Shown in pieces: positions 18,971 to 27,976 of a stretch of 39,399 nt of DNA. Source of the stretch: an uncultured Bacteroidota bacterium (GTDB taxonomy: Bacteria > Bacteroidota > Bacteroidia > B-17B0 > Aurantibacillaceae); NCBI GenBank assembly GCA_903928655.1, contig CAIYSA010000483.1, positions 1 to 39,399 of the forward strand, written 5' to 3'. A program made the translations under genes and the position numbers. Positions within the stretch are counted from its first letter, which is position 1. The number at the start of each line of letters is the position of its first letter. The notes beneath the pieces were generated by a model. That model saw only the letters and a program-made list of their open reading frames with translations, did no database searches and had not been told where the DNA came from.

Positions 18971-19162
18971 TTAAGCTTTAACAGCTTTTTCCATTACAAC
19001 TTTTCCTTTGTAATATAATTTTCCTTCAAACCAGTGTGCACGGTGAAATAAATGAGCTTCGCCGGTTGTAGTATCTTTTGCGATAGTCATATGAGGAGCT
19101 TTGTATGTAGCACGACGTGAATCTCTTCTTGATCTGGATAGTTTTCTTTTTGGATTAGGCAT
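18971..19162 (-). CDS. rpmF: 50S ribosomal protein L32
   Basis: [25 protein letters not shown]. Confidence 0.95.
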   Translation of the reverse strand: MPNPKRKLSRSRRDSRRATYKAPHMTIAKDTTTGEAHLFHRAHWFEGKLYYKGKVVMEKAVKA

Positions 19163-19173
19163 GGTATTTAATT

Positions 19174-19701
19174 TTAATTATTGTTAAACTTTATATTCTT
19201 TAATTGATCCCATTTAGGGTCAGTTTTTTCACTCTCTTCTTCTATTTTTAATTCGTTAAACTTAGCAAGTGTTTCTTTGTCACATTCAACTTCATTATCA
19301 TCTTCTTCGCAAGGCACTCTGCGCGAAGGTAATGCTAATTCAATGTATTCATAAAGATACTGCGTGAATTCAATCTCGTCTAATCCATCTCTCAGTACTA
19401 ATATTTCATCATTACTTTCTTCAGGATTACCATGCTTTACAATTAATTTTTCATTACCACTTATTTGGCAATTATAATCAACTAAACAGCGGTCGCAACT
19501 CAATTTTACAACACCTTCAAAACTAAATAAAACATGCATTAAGCTGTTCTGTTTAATTAAATTAGCTTTAACACTAATTTTTGCAGATGTTATTTCACTA
19601 TCACTAAATTGTTCAAAGAACTTTTCATTCACTTCAAATTCAAATTGGTGCTCGCCAAACGATAAACCGCCAAACTGTATTTTGTACTGACTCTTACCCA
19701 T
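19174..19701 (-). CDS. DUF177 (YceD-like) protein
   Basis: [32 protein letters not shown], adjacent to rpmF; ORF extends to 19725, but [10 protein letters not shown] at 19701 is preferred because a promoter element overlaps the longer start. Confidence 0.85.
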   Translation of the reverse strand: MGKSQYKIQFGGLSFGEHQFEFEVNEKFFEQFSDSEITSAKISVKANLIKQNSLMHVLFSFEGVVKLSCDRCLVDYNCQISGNEKLIVKHGNPEESNDEILVLRDGLDEIEFTQYLYEYIELALPSRRVPCEEDDNEVECDKETLAKFNELKIEEESEKTDPKWDQLKNIKFNNN

Positions 19702-19722
19702 AACTAATTCCAAAATGGACGG

Positions 19723-19730
19723 CAAATATA
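19723..19730 (-). promoter_or_regulatory. -7 promoter element (TATATTTG on minus strand) for DUF177-rpmF
   Basis: Plus-strand CAAATATA overlapping the 5'-most ORF start at 19725. Confidence 0.5.
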
Positions 19731-19770
19731 CACTTTTTTTTTATTTTATAAACTTTTCAACAAAAATAAA

Positions 19771-20388
19771 TTAAAGATTGGACGAAATCAAACATTTAGG
19801 TACAAACCACCTTTTTTCATAAAACTTCATGTTTATACCTTCATTTTCGCAAGTTACATAGATATGATTAATATTTCGTTTCAAATACCAAGCTTTTCCC
19901 TCTTTAATTTGTGTAATTACTGTGTTCAAAAGCTCATCTCTTGTAGATTTTCCTATATGTTTCCAAATTTCAAATCCTAATTCATTATTTCGCAAATCCA
20001 TTTCGCAAGCTAAACTATCAGTTCTTTCTCCAAATTCTAATTTCCCTTTATAGAACTTCTTTTTATTCCCTTTTTCGTGGGCAATTCCTAATTTTTTTAG
20101 CTTGTTTACCTTCACATACCTACATAAATAAGCCATCACATAAGTATGCCTAAACGCATCGAGTTTTCCTCCATATTCTAAAGTATCTAATCGTTTTTGA
20201 GATTTTACACTATTGTAAACCAACATCGCCTCCGGTAAATTTATTTTTATTTTCAAAGCTGCTAGTGGATGCCAAAATGCCCAACGGAATTCATATTTAC
20301 TAATATCGTGTTGACAAAAAACCTCTTGTGTAACAAAAATGCAAAGCAATAAACTTCCAAAGACTTTGATATACACTGATTTTAACAT
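19771..20388 (-). CDS. Secreted/exported protein, possibly DUF6973-like
   Basis: Signal peptide; GGKLDAFRHTYVMAYLCRYV...LGIAHEKGN...CEMDLRNNELGFEI resembles a DAFRH/AHE/MDLxNNxxG pattern. Confidence 0.6.
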   Translation of the reverse strand: MLKSVYIKVFGSLLLCIFVTQEVFCQHDISKYEFRWAFWHPLAALKIKINLPEAMLVYNSVKSQKRLDTLEYGGKLDAFRHTYVMAYLCRYVKVNKLKKLGIAHEKGNKKKFYKGKLEFGERTDSLACEMDLRNNELGFEIWKHIGKSTRDELLNTVITQIKEGKAWYLKRNINHIYVTCENEGINMKFYEKRWFVPKCLISSNL

Positions 20389-20441
20389 GATTATGTTAGC
20401 AATACGGTTTAATAAAGGTCAAATTTAAACAATCCGTTTCA

Positions 20442-20449
20442 TAACTTTG
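20442..20449 (+). promoter_or_regulatory. -7 promoter element TAACTTTG
   Basis: TAnnTTTG match ending 6 nt before ATG 20456. Confidence 0.35.
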
Positions 20450-20455
20450 AAATTA

Positions 20456-20728
20456 ATGGAATTTAAGAACAATACAGTAAGTCGTTTTTTCACAAAAAAA
20501 GATGTTGGTGGAGCAGAGAGCATAAATGATTTACGCGATAAAGAATTTAGTGGTAAAAGCCTTACCGCTGAGGAGAAATACGCCTTAGCAAATTTTGATA
20601 AATACCGTTTATCAATTTTAAATGCAGAAGAAGATGACGAAAAATTTAACTTATTATATCGCCAAATTCAAGTAATTTCAAACTTAGGTGATTGGCGAGA
20701 ATTTTTAAAAGAAGAATTTTCTAAATAA
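20456..20728 (+). CDS. Hypothetical protein
   Basis: 90-aa ORF (MEFKNNTVSRFFTKKDVGGAESINDLRDKEFSGKSLTAEEKYALANFDKYRLSIL); the supplied ORF opens at TTG 20447, ATG 20456 preferred. Confidence 0.65.
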   Translation: MEFKNNTVSRFFTKKDVGGAESINDLRDKEFSGKSLTAEEKYALANFDKYRLSILNAEEDDEKFNLLYRQIQVISNLGDWREFLKEEFSK

Positions 20729-20833
20729 GGCCTCTAAATTCCAAAAGCGTAATCACGTCCAAACCTTATTATTAAGCATATAAGCCAAATTCAAATCATA
20801 AACAAAGGGCTTTCGGGTTTAGATAAAATTTTG

Positions 20834-20841
20834 TACGTTTG
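20834..20841 (+). promoter_or_regulatory. -7 promoter element TACGTTTG for fbp
   Basis: TAnnTTTG match 20 nt upstream of the fbp ATG. Confidence 0.45.
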
Positions 20842-20861
20842 TTCAAAATAAAAACAGAATT

Positions 20862-21875
20862 ATGTACGCTACCACATTAGGTCAATTTATCATCGAAAAA
20901 CAAGCTGATTTTCCATTTGCTAAAGGTGAACTTTCTCGCTTATTACGAGATATTGCTATTGCCGGAAAAATTGTAAATAGAGAAGTAACAAAAGCTGGTT
21001 TAGTTGAAATACTTGGCGAAACAGGCGATACTAACGTACAAGGCGAACGTGTTAAAAAATTAGATATTTTTGCTAATGATCAATTTATTGCTGCTTTAAA
21101 AGCTGGTGGCGAATGTTGTGCAATTGCAAGTGAAGAAAACGAAGACATTATTCCTATTGATTCTGAAATTTCAAAAAATGCACGTTATGTAGTTGCAATG
21201 GATCCATTAGATGGTTCATCTAATATTGATGTTAACGTTTCTATTGGTACTATTTTTTCTATTTACCGTCGTACGAGTTTAAACGGGCCCGGCACTTTCG
21301 AAGATTTTATGCAACGTGGTACCGAACAAGTTGCTGCGGGTTATATTATTTATGGATCTTCGGCAATGTTAGTTTACACAACTGGTAAAGGAGTTAATGG
21401 TTTTACATTAGATCCAAGTATTGGAGAGTTTTGTTTATCACATCCAAATATGCAAATGCCAAAAGAAGGAAAAACATATTCTATCAACGAAGGAAATTAT
21501 TTACACTTCCCTGATGGCGTAAAAAAATACATTAAATATTGCCAAGAAGAAGATTTAGCAACTAATCGTCCATATTCTAGTCGTTACATAGGTTCTGGTG
21601 TTGCTGATATTCACCGAAATTTAATTACAGGCGGAATTTATATTTATCCAAAAACAACAAAATCACCAAAAGGAAAATTACGGTTATTGTACGAATGTAA
21701 TCCTTTAGCATTTATTATTGAACAGGCCGGTGGCATTGCAAATGATGGATACAACAGAATAATGGATCAAGATATTACCGAATTACACCAACGCACACCA
21801 TTGTTTTTAGGCTCAACAGCAATGATGAAAACAGCAATGGAGTTTATGGAAAAATATAAAGAAACTACAGTATAA
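20862..21875 (+). CDS. fbp: Fructose-1,6-bisphosphatase class I
   Basis: [69 protein letters not shown]. Confidence 0.96.
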   Translation: MYATTLGQFIIEKQADFPFAKGELSRLLRDIAIAGKIVNREVTKAGLVEILGETGDTNVQGERVKKLDIFANDQFIAALKAGGECCAIASEENEDIIPIDSEISKNARYVVAMDPLDGSSNIDVNVSIGTIFSIYRRTSLNGPGTFEDFMQRGTEQVAAGYIIYGSSAMLVYTTGKGVNGFTLDPSIGEFCLSHPNMQMPKEGKTYSINEGNYLHFPDGVKKYIKYCQEEDLATNRPYSSRYIGSGVADIHRNLITGGIYIYPKTTKSPKGKLRLLYECNPLAFIIEQAGGIANDGYNRIMDQDITELHQRTPLFLGSTAMMKTAMEFMEKYKETTV

Positions 21876-21961
21876 TTTAGTCCTTTAAGTTTATAAATTC
21901 CTATAATTTCTTACTACTATTATTTTAGTATTTCACATTTTATTTATTATCTTAGCTCTTA

Positions 21962-23341
21962 GTGGCTGCAATTAACATTCCCGATAAAGAAGTAAAAGAC
22001 GCATTTTACAAATCAACTGAGCGCTTTCACATCATTGCGTGCTGGGTTGGCATTGTACTTAACCTCATTTGGTTTGCCAGCGATTATTTTGTAGTTCCTG
22101 ATTATTGGCTTCCGTTTTTGATTTTCAGAATTACTATTTCTGGTATTACTGTATTAGCTTTAATTCTAAAGCAACGATTAAAAATCAGTATTTACTTTTG
22201 CGTATTTGTTCTAGTACTTGGTATTTCTATACAAAACGCTTATATGTGGAGCGTAATGGATTTAGCTCATCTTCAAAAACACACCTTTGCATATATTGCC
22301 CTTTTTATAGGCGTTGGTATGCTTGTGTTGTGGGACATTAAATTGTCAATCATTATTTTAATTGCAACTATTATAAGTAACATTATATTTTATAAAATTA
22401 ATAGCACACTTACTATTGATGAGTTTTTAATAAACGGAGGCTTGTTAACCCTTTCTGTTGCTGTGTTTTGCGTTTTTTTAATAAGAACACGATACCGATT
22501 AACTTTAAACGAAATTCGTATTAGGTTGGAACTAGCAAAATCAAAAGAAATCATTGAAGAAAAACATGAAGAAGTACTACTTCAAAAAAAAGAAATCACA
22601 GATAGTATAAATTATGCGCGAAGCATTCAGCGTGCATTTATACCTACCGAAGAACAATTTAACTCATCCTTTAAAGATAGCTTTGTATATTTTAAACCAA
22701 AAGATATTGTTAGTGGCGATTTTTATTGGGCTTATCAAAAAGATAATTTACTGTTTTATGCCACTGCAGATTGTACTGGCCATGGCGTACCTGGTGGGTT
22801 TATGACGATGTTAGGCTTGTCTTTTTTAGATGATATTATTGAAAGTAAGGCCACAACAAATCCTGCATCTGCTTTAAATTTAATTAGAGATAAAATAGTT
22901 AATACGCTGAAGCAAAGCGGAAACATTGGTGAAAACAAAGATGGAATGGACATCGCCATTTGTTGTATTGATAAAACAAAAAACGAATTGACATACTCGT
23001 CGGCAAATAACTCCCTTTATATGATTAGAGATAACGAACTCACTATTTATAAAGGAGATAAGCAGCCTTGTGGTTTTTACCATGAGAACAAACCATTCAC
23101 GGCACATACAATTTCTTTAAAGCCTAACGATTGCATCTATACATTTACAGACGGTTTTGCAGATCAGTTTGGAGGGCCAAAGGGAAAAAAATTCAGATAC
23201 AAACAGTTTGAAGAAATATTACTTAATAATGTGAACGATTCATTTTCTGTTCAAAAAAACAAATTGTCTTCTGCTTTTGAATCGTGGAAAGGCGATTTAG
23301 AGCAGGTTGATGATATATTAGTAATTGGGATAAAAATTTAA
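21962..23341 (+). CDS. Multi-TM membrane SpoIIE/PP2C phosphatase (GTG start)
   Basis: N-terminal hydrophobic helices, coiled-coil linker DSINYARSIQRAFIP, then VSGDFYWAY, DCTGHGVPGGFMTML, FTDGFADQFGGPKGKKF, EQVDDILVIGI. Confidence 0.88.
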   Translation: MAAINIPDKEVKDAFYKSTERFHIIACWVGIVLNLIWFASDYFVVPDYWLPFLIFRITISGITVLALILKQRLKISIYFCVFVLVLGISIQNAYMWSVMDLAHLQKHTFAYIALFIGVGMLVLWDIKLSIIILIATIISNIIFYKINSTLTIDEFLINGGLLTLSVAVFCVFLIRTRYRLTLNEIRIRLELAKSKEIIEEKHEEVLLQKKEITDSINYARSIQRAFIPTEEQFNSSFKDSFVYFKPKDIVSGDFYWAYQKDNLLFYATADCTGHGVPGGFMTMLGLSFLDDIIESKATTNPASALNLIRDKIVNTLKQSGNIGENKDGMDIAICCIDKTKNELTYSSANNSLYMIRDNELTIYKGDKQPCGFYHENKPFTAHTISLKPNDCIYTFTDGFADQFGGPKGKKFRYKQFEEILLNNVNDSFSVQKNKLSSAFESWKGDLEQVDDILVIGIKI

Positions 23342-23559
23342 ATCTCCTTATCTACTTTGGGCTTTAAAACACCATACATCCTATAACTTCTGTAAACAGC
23401 ATAAGCTAAAAAAATAATTGCTAGAATATAGCGTTTAACACCAAAAACTCTATCCGACATTAAATCGGTAAAAAAAAACACAAAGAAACCTGTAATGGTC
23501 AATAAAACCATTAATGTACTAAAACTTAAATTTATTAATTCGATTGGTGATTTTTTCAT
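23338..23559 (-). CDS. Small hypothetical membrane protein
   Basis: 73-aa ORF with two TM segments; TAA overlaps the convergent stop of the phosphatase gene. Confidence 0.6.
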   Translation of the reverse strand: MKKSPIELINLSFSTLMVLLTITGFFVFFFTDLMSDRVFGVKRYILAIIFLAYAVYRSYRMYGVLKPKVDKEI

Positions 23560-23670
23560 AGTACTAAATATACTTTTAATTTTAAGTTGACGTGATTTAT
23601 TTTTTGTTATGCGAAATGAAAGCGAAAAGTAATACAGTATGGTAATTTATAATAATCTCCATTTTTGTCC

Positions 23671-23790
23671 CATCGAGCGAAGTCGAGATGTTATGTTGGT
23701 TCTCGGCACCGCTCGAACAGACAATCAAACATAACTCTGAACTCGATTCAGTGAATTCAGAGATACTGAATCGAGTTCAGCATGACACGC
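23671..23790. repeat. Palindromic intergenic element (REP/MITE-like)
   Basis: Perfect 15-bp inverted repeat ctgaactcgattcag (23737-23751) / ctgaatcgagttcag (23766-23780), 14-nt loop, preceded by catcgagcgaagtcgagatg and gttatgtt...aacataac; more GC-rich than its surroundings. Confidence 0.7.
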
Positions 23791-23818
23791 CGCAAACCAT
23801 TAAATAAATTTTATGCAA

Positions 23819-23851
23819 AAAAATCCCTCTTGATTTCTCAAAAGGGATTTT
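23819..23851 (-). terminator. Rho-independent terminator after tonB
   Basis: aaaaatccct ... agggattttt hairpin just 3' of the minus-strand tonB stop. Confidence 0.75.
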
Positions 23852-23865
23852 TATAAAATTATTTT

Positions 23866-24669
23866 TTATTTCAAAGAATAAGAAATCGGCATATTTGCTC
23901 TAACAGGAACCGTTCTACCGGTTTGTTTTCCTGGTTTCCATTTTGGCATAGATTTTACAACTCTAACCGCCTCTTTATCACATTCACTGCAACCTGGAAC
24001 TCCTTTTAAAACTTTTACATCTATAATATCACCTGTTGGCGAAACCACAAAACTTACAAAACACTTTCCTTGCAAGCCAGCATCTCTAGCCATTTGAGGA
24101 TATTGAATATTATTTTGCACAAACTTCATCATTGCGGCTGGTCCACCCGGAAATTCGGGCATTTCCTCTACAATTAAAAAAGGCTCTACCACTTTCTCTT
24201 CAATTACACCATCTCCTTTTCCATCACTAGGCACAACAACTGCGTCTCCATCACCTTCTTGGGTTACTGTACTAACATTTGTTTCAACCAACTTATCTTG
24301 TGGTGGCGGTGGATCAGTTTCAACTGCATCATCCTTAATAACCGGCGGCACAAACTTCACTGTTTCCAATACTGGAGGTGGCGGTGGCGGTGGTGGTGGT
24401 GGTGGTTCATTTTTATCAGCAGGTGGTGGTGTTAAATCTATTGCTGTCATGTCTAAAATCTGCTCTTTTTCAACTTCCGTTCCTTTTAAACCTAACAAAA
24501 ATTTAATTCCCATTCCTGCTACCAAAACTCCAATCATACAGCCAAGTACAATGGTTACAGTCCAATTGTATTTGCGTCGAATTTCATACGCACCATACTC
24601 TTGGTTTCTTCCTTCAAAAACAATATCGTTTCTGCTATCGTCGGACACATTATTCCAATTTGCTACCAT
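23866..24669 (-). CDS. tonB: Energy transducer TonB
   Basis: TM anchor, proline-rich linker, C-terminal EEMPEFPGGPAAMMKFVQNNIQYPQMARDAGLQGKCFVSFVVSPTGDIIDVKVLKGV. Confidence 0.93.
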   Translation of the reverse strand: MVANWNNVSDDSRNDIVFEGRNQEYGAYEIRRKYNWTVTIVLGCMIGVLVAGMGIKFLLGLKGTEVEKEQILDMTAIDLTPPPADKNEPPPPPPPPPPPVLETVKFVPPVIKDDAVETDPPPPQDKLVETNVSTVTQEGDGDAVVVPSDGKGDGVIEEKVVEPFLIVEEMPEFPGGPAAMMKFVQNNIQYPQMARDAGLQGKCFVSFVVSPTGDIIDVKVLKGVPGCSECDKEAVRVVKSMPKWKPGKQTGRTVPVRANMPISYSLK

Positions 24670-24670
24670 A

Positions 24671-25309
24671 TTATTTTCCTATTTTAGTTTGTAACAGTGC
24701 ATATTCAGACGCCATCATTTCAACTCCTAAAACTCGCTTTCCTACGTTACAAATTTTTAATTCGTCTAACATATCAATTGCGTTTCTGTAAGTAGCTTGA
24801 TCATCTGTTTTAATTAAAGCGGTTATAGCCAATGTATTTCCAGTTACATCACTTGCCATACGTTTAAATGTAGTGTCAGCTAATGTTTTTGCTTTGTTTT
24901 GAGCTGCTAACTTATCAATTTCATCATTAGCCCATTTGTTTTGCTCCATTAATAATTTATGCAATCCTTCCGAACTAAAGTTAGTTTCCTTCAATTCTGT
25001 AGCTGGTTTACCTTTAGGATTATCGGCCGCATAAAACTCACCAGCATAATAAAATATTTTATCGTCTTTCGTTAATAAAAAGGTGACACCGTTTTTTAAT
25101 TCAGGTTGAGGCCCTGGAGGTGGTTCAGCTGGTAAGCTTAACTCCATACTTTTTGGTTTACTGAAGGTTGATGTTAAAACGAAAAACGTTAGTAACAAAA
25201 ACGCTAAATCTACCATCGGAGTCATATCTACTCGGGTGCTTTGCTTCTTGGCACGCTTTTTACCGCCTTTGCCATGTCCGCCGCCGCCACTTTCTGCTAT
25301 TTCTGCCAT
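24671..25309 (-). CDS. exbD: Biopolymer transport protein ExbD (second copy)
   Basis: STRVDMTPMVDLAFLLLTFFVLTSTFSKPKSMELSLP. Confidence 0.92.
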   Translation of the reverse strand: MAEIAESGGGGHGKGGKKRAKKQSTRVDMTPMVDLAFLLLTFFVLTSTFSKPKSMELSLPAEPPPGPQPELKNGVTFLLTKDDKIFYYAGEFYAADNPKGKPATELKETNFSSEGLHKLLMEQNKWANDEIDKLAAQNKAKTLADTTFKRMASDVTGNTLAITALIKTDDQATYRNAIDMLDELKICNVGKRVLGVEMMASEYALLQTKIGK

Positions 25310-25336
25310 GTTTTAATTTTTTTTAATGTTAATATA

Positions 25337-26017
25337 TTAATGTGCTTTAGCTGGTGCAACCGTTGACCCGCCTTCCATTGATGTAATTAAATTGAATGTG
25401 TAAATTTTCATATCAGTAAAAGTTTTAAAAACATCTTTTACATAAATATATTTTGCTTTACCATCTGCTTTTATTGCATAACGAGGTTTTTCTCCTTTAA
25501 ACTCAACCCCATCTGCTAAAGCTTTATCCTTATTTGTGGTATAAATTACATTTAACTCAGTAGCCGAAATTTGAATCCAATCTCTCAATTGATTATTCAA
25601 TGAATCTAATGGTACACCTTTTTGCGGTTGAAACTTTAATCTTTCTGCTTCAGAAGCATCTAAGTAACGAGGTAGATCTTTAATTTCTACACCAAAACTA
25701 GATAATCCTTCAAATTTTTTAGCTTGTTTATCGTTAAACTTTACGCCATACTTAGCAGACATTTGCGTTAAAGTATTACGACGAGCTTGCCCATTTCCAA
25801 CACCAAAAAACGCACGACCATTATTATCAACTGTAACTAAAACCGTATTTTCAGGCAAAGTTTTGTCAGAAACCGAAGATGGTGGGTCTACAATAACAGG
25901 CTCAGCCATACGGAATGAAGCCGTAAGCATAAAGAATGTTACCAGTAAGAAAGCTAAATCCACCATTGGCGTCATGTCTATCGACGGTGAGCTTTTGTGT
26001 ATTTTTATTTTTCCCAT
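25337..26017 (-). CDS. exbD: Biopolymer transport protein ExbD (first copy)
   Basis: SPSIDMTPMVDLAFLLVTFFMLTASFRMAEPVIVDPP. Confidence 0.92.
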   Translation of the reverse strand: MGKIKIHKSSPSIDMTPMVDLAFLLVTFFMLTASFRMAEPVIVDPPSSVSDKTLPENTVLVTVDNNGRAFFGVGNGQARRNTLTQMSAKYGVKFNDKQAKKFEGLSSFGVEIKDLPRYLDASEAERLKFQPQKGVPLDSLNNQLRDWIQISATELNVIYTTNKDKALADGVEFKGEKPRYAIKADGKAKYIYVKDVFKTFTDMKIYTFNLITSMEGGSTVAPAKAH

Positions 26018-26094
26018 GTTTTTTAATTTAGTTTAGAATGTTAATGAGTTTAGAAAGTGAGACTGTTCAACTTTCTTAACTATTGAACTTTAAT

Positions 26095-26898
26095 TTATTT
26101 TCCAGTTGATTGGAATTCTTGAATAATAGAGAATCCAGCCTCATCCATTGCATAAGTAACTTGATCAACTCTTGTTGAGAAGAAGTTGTAAGCCATAATT
26201 GCTAAAGCAGAAGATAAGATACCAACTAATGTATTAACTAAGGCTTCAGAAATACCCGTTGCTAATGCAGCAGTATCAGGAGTTCCAGCTGCAGCTAATG
26301 CACCAAACGCACGAATCATACCTACAACTGTTCCAATTAAACCAACTAATGTACCAATAGATGCACACGTAGAAATAACTGATAAATTTTTAGATAACAT
26401 TGGTAATTCAAGAGCTGTTGCTTCTTCTAAAGCTTTAGAGATTGCAGCAACTTTTGATTCTTTATCCATACTTGCATCGTTTTGAACGAATTGGTATTTC
26501 ATTACACCTTCACGAACTACGTTACCTAATGAACCTTGTTGAACATCACATGCAGCAATTGCTCCATCAAGATCTTTAGCTGCAATTAATTCTTTAATTT
26601 TAGAAACAAACTTATCTGTTTGTCCTCTTCCGTTTGCTTTTTGAATTGTAATAAAACGCTCAAAGAAAAAGCAAATTACTGTAAATAAAGTTCCTAATAA
26701 AATTGGAACAATAAATCCACCCTTGTACATAATACCAAAGAAGTTTAATGGATGCCCTTTTTCAGGACCTTCAGCGTCAAAATTTCCCACTGCACCTAAT
26801 ACAAATTTGTAAACAACAATACCTATTACTAAACAGATAACGATTGCTAAAGCTGAAACGATTAACGGAAAACCGCCTGATGTTTTTTTGTTACTCAT
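26095..26898 (-). CDS. exbB: MotA/TolQ/ExbB proton channel family protein
   Basis: LSVISTCASIGTLVGLIGTVVGMIRAFGALAAAGTPDTAALATGISEALVNTLVGI. Confidence 0.95.
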   Translation of the reverse strand: MSNKKTSGGFPLIVSALAIVICLVIGIVVYKFVLGAVGNFDAEGPEKGHPLNFFGIMYKGGFIVPILLGTLFTVICFFFERFITIQKANGRGQTDKFVSKIKELIAAKDLDGAIAACDVQQGSLGNVVREGVMKYQFVQNDASMDKESKVAAISKALEEATALELPMLSKNLSVISTCASIGTLVGLIGTVVGMIRAFGALAAAGTPDTAALATGISEALVNTLVGILSSALAIMAYNFFSTRVDQVTYAMDEAGFSIIQEFQSTGK

Positions 26899-26948
26899 AA
26901 TTGTGTTTTTTAGTTAGTTACTTTTTTTATAATTTAAAAGATTGACGC

Positions 26949-26956
26949 CAAACATA
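26949..26956 (-). promoter_or_regulatory. -7 promoter element (TATGTTTG on minus strand) for the exbB operon
   Basis: Plus-strand CAAACATA about 50 nt upstream of the exbB start. Confidence 0.4.
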
Positions 26957-27188
26957 ACAAAAAGGTTTTTAAATAAAAAATATCTTATGCTATCTTTTTG
27001 TTAATGTTTCAAAACAACTCTTTTTTTTATGAATGACGCGTTTTGGTTACAAATATTATACTTTTTAGTTAAAATTTAAATATAAGTTTGTAAGTGGCTG
27101 TTATGACTTGATAAGTGGCAGAATACATAAGATTATTTAGAATATGCAGAATTACTAATTTTAAGTTCCTATTTTTGAGACATTTAAA

Positions 27189-27935
27189 ATGATTAGGATA
27201 TTTAAATTTTTACCAGTTACAATTATTTATGCGTTAAGTATCATTTGTACTTGCGTATTTACAAACGGGCTAATTCTTGCTATATCACTAACTGTATTAA
27301 CTATTTTGTTTTCAATTTTTCAATTTTTTGGCGCCTATTTAATTGGGCTAAACTTTCATGTAAATTCCGTTAATTCACTTGATACAATTGACAAAAAAGT
27401 AATGTTAACCTTTGATGATGGGCCTTATCATTCAACATTAAGCGTTTTGGAAGTTCTAAAAAAAAACCAAGTGAATGCTCTGTTTTTTTTAATCGGGAAA
27501 AACATAAATGACAATGAATACATTGTAAAACAAATTATTGATGACGGCCATTCTATTGGTAATCATAGCTTTTCTCACCATTTTTGGTTTGATATTTGGA
27601 GCACAAAAAAAGTTATTACCGACATAGCGCAATGCCAAGAAATAATTGAAAAATACCAGCCTAATAAAAATTTATTTAGGCCGCCATATGGCGTTACGAA
27701 TCCAAATATTGCTAGAGCACTAAAAAAATTAGGATTAAAATCAATTGGTTGGAATATTAGAAGTTACGATACATCTATAAAAGATATTGAAAAAATAAAT
27801 GTGCGAATTTTATCTCAGTTAAAACCTGGCGCCATTATCTTATTGCATGATAGATTGGATTTTATGCCTGAATTACTGGAAAAACTCATTCCTGCAATAA
27901 AACAAAAAGGATATGAGTTTACTTCTCAAATATAA
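27189..27935 (+). CDS. Polysaccharide deacetylase family protein (NodB)
   Basis: VMLTFDDGPYHSTLSVLEVLKKNQVNALFFLIGKN, DGHSIGNHSFSHH, FRPPYGVTNPN, GAIILLHDR. Confidence 0.93.
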   Translation: MIRIFKFLPVTIIYALSIICTCVFTNGLILAISLTVLTILFSIFQFFGAYLIGLNFHVNSVNSLDTIDKKVMLTFDDGPYHSTLSVLEVLKKNQVNALFFLIGKNINDNEYIVKQIIDDGHSIGNHSFSHHFWFDIWSTKKVITDIAQCQEIIEKYQPNKNLFRPPYGVTNPNIARALKKLGLKSIGWNIRSYDTSIKDIEKINVRILSQLKPGAIILLHDRLDFMPELLEKLIPAIKQKGYEFTSQI

Positions 27936-27976
27936 AATAACTTAAATCGAAATTTTAATACTTTTGTTTTCTCATT

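Noticed and set aside
21876-21961. Possible riboswitch or structured leader before the second phosphatase gene
   Set aside because: AT-rich spacer with no clear stem-loop or recognisable conserved motif.
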